A stretch of DNA of 61,764 nt, taken from assembly GCF_963678635.1 (NCBI RefSeq), contig NW_026970812.1, positions 1 through 61,764 of the forward strand, written 5' to 3'. The first letter of the stretch is position 1. Each line of letters opens with the position of its first letter. Below, in pieces: positions 58,081 through 61,764 of the stretch. The notes beneath the pieces are model-generated. The model did no database searches. It had not been told where the DNA came from and saw nothing but the letters and a program-made list of their open reading frames with translations. The position numbers were made by a program, and so were the translations under genes. Origin of the DNA: Symsagittifera roscoffensis (taxonomy: Eukaryota > Xenacoelomorpha > Acoela > Convolutidae).

Positions 58081-59199
58081 TTAATAGATATTTAGTATTT
58101 CAGTGATTTTTACAATTAGGTCTGTATCTGATTCCTGTATGTTATTTATATGTGTAGTGTTTGTTTCAATTCGATTAATATATTGTAGTTTTAGATTTTC
58201 TGTTTCTTCGAGTTTCATTGTGTTTTCCGCTTGCTCTAGTTCACCTACTAGTTTTCGAAAATCTAAATCTGGTTCTCGAATTGAGGAAGGATGAGATGCT
58301 CTCTTTTTTATTGCTATTTTCCTTAATTGAGGTATTAAGGTCATCATTAAAATTTCTGTCATTTTTGTGTTTTTATAGTCATGTGTATTAAGTGAACATG
58401 CTTTTCGAACTAGTGTTTCGATACGTACTGCTAATTTTTTGATAGTTTCATTTGGTAACCTGCGAATTTCATTACATAAAACTCTTTGGTGTTGTTTATT
58501 TCTTTCGGAGTCAAAAATTTTTGAAAATTCTTGGGTAAATCTTTTCCAGTCTGATTTTATTTCTATAGGTAATACTGAAAACCATTTTTGAGCTGCCTCA
58601 TCTAAGGTTGTTTGTATCAGTGCTGTGCGTCTGTGTATCCAATTTTGATGTAGTGGCGTATTAATTGGTTTAGGTCCTATATTTAAAATTAAATTTGCTG
58701 TTACTGCATTTAGATAATCTTCTACAGAATGTTCAGGATCTGTTCCTGTGAATACCATCAGTGGCTTATTGGATGTTATTGATGATCCACCCATGAGGTA
58801 TGGATTCATTGTCATCTGTAAGGATTCTGCGGCATTTGCCATTTGCGAAAAACTTGAAAGTTGATTTTTTGTTATTTCGTGTTGCTGAAGGTAATATGGA
58901 AGCGGTATTTCATTTTGCTTTTGAGTTGCTTGATAAGAATGTATTGACATTGGATTTTGTGGTTGTATTGGTAGAAAAGATTGTGTGTTAAATGGGTTTT
59001 GTATATGCATTTGTTGTGGATTTTGTACATCTGTTGGGTTTTGTGAGTAAATTTTTGTATTTTGAGATGGTTGAGGTTGTCGTGGTCTTTGTGTGCGATA
59101 TTCTTTAGTATATGGTGCAAAAATATCTGGTTGGTGATAATCATCTTCATCGGATGATAAATAGTTTGTATTAAATGGTGTGTGTTGGTTATTTTTATT
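58081..59199 (-). CDS. Gag capsid
   Basis: 373 codons open in one frame between TAA at 59,200 and TAA at 58,081; the first ATG is at 59,010. The capsid region includes FTGTDPEHSVEDYL, then helices with AAQKWFSVLP and DWKRFTQEFSKIF, followed by RRLPNETIKKLAVRIETLV, the pattern of Ty3/gypsy capsids (family knowledge). It forms the particle shell. The zinc knuckle continues in the same frame directly after the terminal TAA. Confidence 0.8.
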   Translation of the reverse strand, partial: NKNNQHTPFNTNYLSSDEDDYHQPDIFAPYTKEYRTQRPRQPQPSQNTKIYSQNPTDVQNPQQMHIQNPFNTQSFLPIQPQNPMSIHSYQATQKQNEIPLPYYLQQHEITKNQLSSFSQMANAAESLQMTMNPYLMGGSSITSNKPLMVFTGTDPEHSVEDYLNAVTANLILNIGPKPINTPLHQNWIHRRTALIQTTLDEAAQKWFSVLPIEIKSDWKRFTQEFSKIFDSERNKQHQRVLCNEIRRLPNETIKKLAVRIETLVRKACSLNTHDYKNTKMTEILMMTLIPQLRKIAIKKRASHPSSIREPDLDFRKLVGELEQAENTMKLEETENLKLQYINRIETNTTHINNIQESDTDLIVKITEILNIY

Positions 59200-59600
59200 T
59201 TATTGAAAGAATGGGTAATTTTCAGTATAATCCTGTGTAGGTTGTGGATTATCTGGAAAATTTACTGAATTTATCGATGTCTTTGGAAGATTCCAATAAT
59301 GAGAACATACGTGATTTAAATTTTGTGTGTTTTTTCGGGGAGGTTGATTTGCTCTTAAGTTGTGAGCATAATTATAATTGTGTTCTGCAAAGGTGTTTCT
59401 TGTGAATGATTTTCGTGTTTTTGACGGTATTGTCATTGGTCTATACGTTTGATAATCCATATGTGAATATTTTGGAGCAACCGAAGGTTTAACGGTTGAT
59501 TGTAAGGTTACTTGTGCCAGTGAAGTATTTTTATTTCTTGGTGTTGTCAAATTTGGGTGTTTTGGTGAAATACTTTGTTGTGTAGTTGTTGTTGTTTGAA
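59200..59600 (-). pseudogene. Gag N-terminal part
   Basis: In the same frame as the capsid and separated from it by a single TAA at 59,200-59,202 (context CAA-TAA-AAT). It is basic and rich in Thr, Asn and Pro. No ATG is obvious at its start; the frame overlaps the end of the 320-codon ORF, to which it stands in the -1 frame. It may be expressed by frameshift from that ORF or from a lost start codon. Confidence 0.5.
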
Positions 59601-60563
59601 CTATATGAGTGATGGTGTTTGAATATCTTGTTGTGTAAGAATTCTAGTTCCATTAAGCATTTCATTGTAAATGACGGTCGAATTTAAACTGTTATTTCGC
59701 GTATCAGGTAAAAATGTGTTGTAGTTTAATGGTGTTGCATCAATGGTTAATGGTATTACTTTTACATAATCTCTGTGATAAGATATTGTACTTATTGCTT
59801 GACTTGAGATAGCTTGTGGGATACTTATAAATGTAGGATGAGACCATTCAGGGTCCCAAACGTAGTCTGATTGTTCTGAAAGGGCAGTGTCATCATTTGT
59901 ATTTTGAGGTCTGAAATTTTTTCTTGTTTGTGAAATTAAGTCTAAATTATGTGTGAAATAATCTATTATAAACCATGCTAAAATTTTTTGTAAATCTTGT
60001 TTAGTGTGTTGTAAAACATCATCTTTAGTGAAATTTTTTAAAATCATATATAGAAACGTTGAAAATAATGCGATTTCATTTCGTACTTTTGTATGTTTGG
60101 ATGTTTCATTTGGTGAGATACTTTGAAATTCTGTTTTTTCTAATATAGAGATATAAGTATATATTATTGCAAAAACTTCCTTAGTGAATATGGAGTTTTC
60201 TCTTTGTGAATTATGATATTGTATGCTTTTGATATATTCTAGGAATTTTTTTGAAAATTCTAATTCAATATCATCTGTTTGAATTACATATTTACGATGG
60301 TCTGTATTTGGTGTGCTGAGTTCTATGGTGTAGATTCCATATTGTTGTATTAGGTTACATATGTCTTTCAAATAATGTTCAATCATTTGTCTTTTGATTT
60401 TTACATCTGGGAATACTGCTTTGCATGGATTGATTCCGGGTTCAAACAAATTTACGAGTAAGTTGTTGCAAAAATCATGTTGTCCTCTATCATCGGGTGA
60501 ATCTATGAGAAAGGGGTAAACTTCTTCGTCATCTGGACTATCGTCACTTTGAGTGTGGCTCAT
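59601..60563 (-). CDS. Intact 320-codon ORF upstream of gag, unknown function
   Basis: ATG-led and uninterrupted, ending in TAG. The first 30 residues are acidic (DDSPDDEEVYPF); the middle is predicted to be largely helical (judged by eye), with hydrophobic patches such as FSTFLYMILK and LAWFIIDYF but no clear membrane span; the end is Thr/Ser/Asn-rich. It could be a matrix-like N-terminal Gag part or an accessory protein. The following gag frame is at -1. No similarity is recognised. Confidence 0.6.
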   Translation of the reverse strand: MSHTQSDDSPDDEEVYPFLIDSPDDRGQHDFCNNLLVNLFEPGINPCKAVFPDVKIKRQMIEHYLKDICNLIQQYGIYTIELSTPNTDHRKYVIQTDDIELEFSKKFLEYIKSIQYHNSQRENSIFTKEVFAIIYTYISILEKTEFQSISPNETSKHTKVRNEIALFSTFLYMILKNFTKDDVLQHTKQDLQKILAWFIIDYFTHNLDLISQTRKNFRPQNTNDDTALSEQSDYVWDPEWSHPTFISIPQAISSQAISTISYHRDYVKVIPLTIDATPLNYNTFLPDTRNNSLNSTVIYNEMLNGTRILTQQDIQTPSLI

Positions 60564-60690
60564 TTTTTCGTTTGATGAATGTTAATATATAGCTATCGAT
60601 GTGTCTAATTGGTTGATTCCAATTATATAGGTGTACTGGTTTGTGTTTGTATTGCTTTTTTATTCTTCTTTTTCCTCTTTTTGATGAATG

Positions 60691-61005
60691 TTAAGTTGTT
60701 TCTGAGTCGGAAAAATGTAAATGATTGTGAATGGGACAATTTTTATCAATTGATTCTTTTAATTTGTAGAGTTCATCCAAACTGCTGGCTTCTGATTCAG
60801 AAAAAGCGTTTCTATTTTTTGAAAATCTTTTTCGTGTGATTTGTCTTTGTTTGTTTATAAATTTTCTTTTTATTGTTTGTCGTTTTCTTCTAATGTATCC
60901 AACTGTTTGTGTATGAGGTGTGATTACAAGATCGTATTTTTTGTTATCTATTTCACAGTTGTGTAAAACGATTGTTTGCTTATTTCCTAAGTTTTTGAAT
61001 GACAT
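60691..61005 (-). CDS. Intact 104-codon basic ORF, first ORF of the element, unknown function
   Basis: ATG-led frame ending in TAA. The middle is strongly basic (RRKRQTIKRKFINKQRQITR), followed by an acidic serine-rich stretch (FSESEASSLDEL) and a His/Asp-rich end. Small basic proteins of this kind could bind RNA or enter the nucleus, but this is inference. It lies between the leader and the 320-codon ORF with about 130 bases to the latter. Confidence 0.5.
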   Translation of the reverse strand: MSFKNLGNKQTIVLHNCEIDNKKYDLVITPHTQTVGYIRRKRQTIKRKFINKQRQITRKRFSKNRNAFSESEASSLDELYKLKESIDKNCPIHNHLHFSDSETT

Positions 61006-61764
61006 AAGGTTTAGGATGAGGGATGCAAAAAGTTGTTAGGTAGTTCTTTTTTCTTAGACTGTTAATCCTTACGATTTTTTCGTTAGCTTAGCCTGGGTCT
61101 TTTTATTCAGGGTTGGAGAGAAAAGTATATCGATTCCGAAGAATGATTTTTTACTTTCTCGTGGCTAGTATAAGCTAAGGTGTTAACTTACTTAATCTTA
61201 CTTAGGGGTAGTGATTGTGTTCAAGGGTTGGAGAATAGTAAATCGATCCACAAGTTTCAGGTATAATTAGAACGCGAGTGGTTCGTTATATACTATTTTA
61301 AACTTACTAAGTCTAAGATCTATCCTGGGTCTGGTAAGAGGAGGGTTCAAGTGAAGGATGAATAACCGAAGTTCTTCACTGTTCATCTTAATTTGAATGG
61401 TTAGTTTTATTAAAAATTTTCTATTAGTCTTGGGTCTTTTGGAAGGGTTGGATAGTGAATCGATGTTTGAGGTCGTTAGACACTTGCTAAGTGGGTGAGG
61501 GAGAACAAAATTGTTCTTTTCGATCCAAGGATAGGCCTTGATGATCAGTTTTTAAATTTAGTGAAATAGAAAATTAATTAAGATCCAAGGATAAGCCTTG
61601 ATGATCTGATTTTAAAATTAAGTGAATTTAAGTTTAAAATGTTTAACTTTATTTAAGAAAAAGATTTAGTTCTTTAATGATATTAGTGAGCTTATGATTG
61701 CTGTTATGTTTAGGTGATGAAGCTGGGACAACAGATGACTATTATTACTAACAATTTATTGTCA
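61006..61764 (-). other. Leader region of the retroelement with degenerate repeats
   Basis: No gene is seen. A motif of the form AGGGTTGGA(G/T)A...ATCGAT recurs near 61,111, 61,230 and 61,448, roughly every 110-120 bases counting a poorer copy near 61,340. A sharper direct repeat, GATCCAAGGATA(G/A)GCCTTGA, occurs near 61,521 and 61,582. The primer-binding site and 5' LTR are expected beyond the right edge. Confidence 0.55.

Larger units (their letters stand above)
39460..61764 (-). mobile_element. Very long Ty3/gypsy-like retroelement with env-like region (continues past window)
   Basis: A single-direction series of retroelement genes occupies over 20 kb: two 5' ORFs, gag with zinc knuckle, protease with an IDSGAES active site, RT with YLDD, RNase H and integrase. 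The last domains are present twice, and an env-like region and a further ORF follow. The order protease-RT-RNase H-integrase is that of Ty3/gypsy elements and retroviruses. The coding strand is rich in A and poor in G throughout. Many stops and frameshifts show it is decayed. The exact left edge is not fixed, because the 5' LTR lies beyond 61,764 and no LTR pair can be compared. It sits in or after the beta-gene intron that starts at 39,431, antisense to that gene. Typical Ty3/gypsy elements are several times shorter. Confidence 0.85.

Noticed and set aside
56581-59600. Reassigned stop codons (alternative genetic code) to explain in-frame TAA and TGA
   Set aside because: The receptor gene ends normally at TAG, and stops in the duplicated modules differ between copies (TAA against CAA or GAA), which indicates mutation.
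1-61764. CRISPR arrays, bacterial operons, rRNA genes
   Set aside because: No short regular spaced repeats, ribosome-binding sites or conserved rRNA segments were seen. The spliced receptor genes show the DNA is from an animal.

Overview
The window looks like nuclear DNA from an invertebrate animal. It is AT-rich, has two spliced neurotransmitter-receptor genes with GT-AG introns, and is otherwise mostly repeats. A tunicate of the appendicularian (larvacean) type would fit the short GT-AG introns, the alpha/beta GABA-A receptor gene pair and a large Ty3/gypsy-type element with an env-like gene, but the species cannot be fixed from sequence alone.

Layout. (1) 1-22,747 is a desert of nested inverted repeats. 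Composite L (1-12,837, possibly running off the left edge) has outer arms of about 1.3 kb and an array of roughly 1.0-1.1 kb tandem units inside. Composite R (13,089-22,747) has outer arms of about 2.4 kb. The interiors of L and R are also inverted copies of each other. No transposase or other convincing gene was seen here. (2) 22,911-28,886, minus strand, is a complete 11-exon gene for a GABA-A receptor subunit of alpha/gamma class (516 residues). (3) 28,887-33,607 is the shared upstream region, with a possible small secreted-peptide ORF and a possible signal-peptide exon. (4) 33,608-39,430, plus strand, holds the first three recognisable exons of a GABA-A beta-class subunit, head-to-head with the alpha/gamma-class gene. 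The remaining exons are not in the window. (5) From soon after 39,430 to the right edge lies one very long Ty3/gypsy-like retroelement on the minus strand, sitting where the next beta intron should be.

The retroelement, read 5' to 3' on the minus strand, has a leader with repeats, a 104-codon basic ORF, a 320-codon ORF, gag (capsid and zinc knuckle), protease, and then a pol/env-start module present twice in tandem (51,079-56,421 and 45,702-51,078). After these come an env-like region, an intact 242-codon ORF and a 3' noncoding/LTR-like stretch. The two pol modules carry different lesions: the downstream module keeps a full-length RT/RNase H but has a dead integrase, while the upstream module keeps the integrase catalytic triad but has a broken RT. 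The element is degenerate as a whole, but four ORFs of no recognised family or uncertain role (104, 320, 242 and a 62-codon two-membrane-span ORF) are open.

How the genes relate: alpha/gamma and beta GABA-A subunits co-assemble into a GABA-gated chloride channel, and head-to-head linkage of such genes is an old animal arrangement. The retroelement makes the beta gene at least 22 kb longer, or breaks it.
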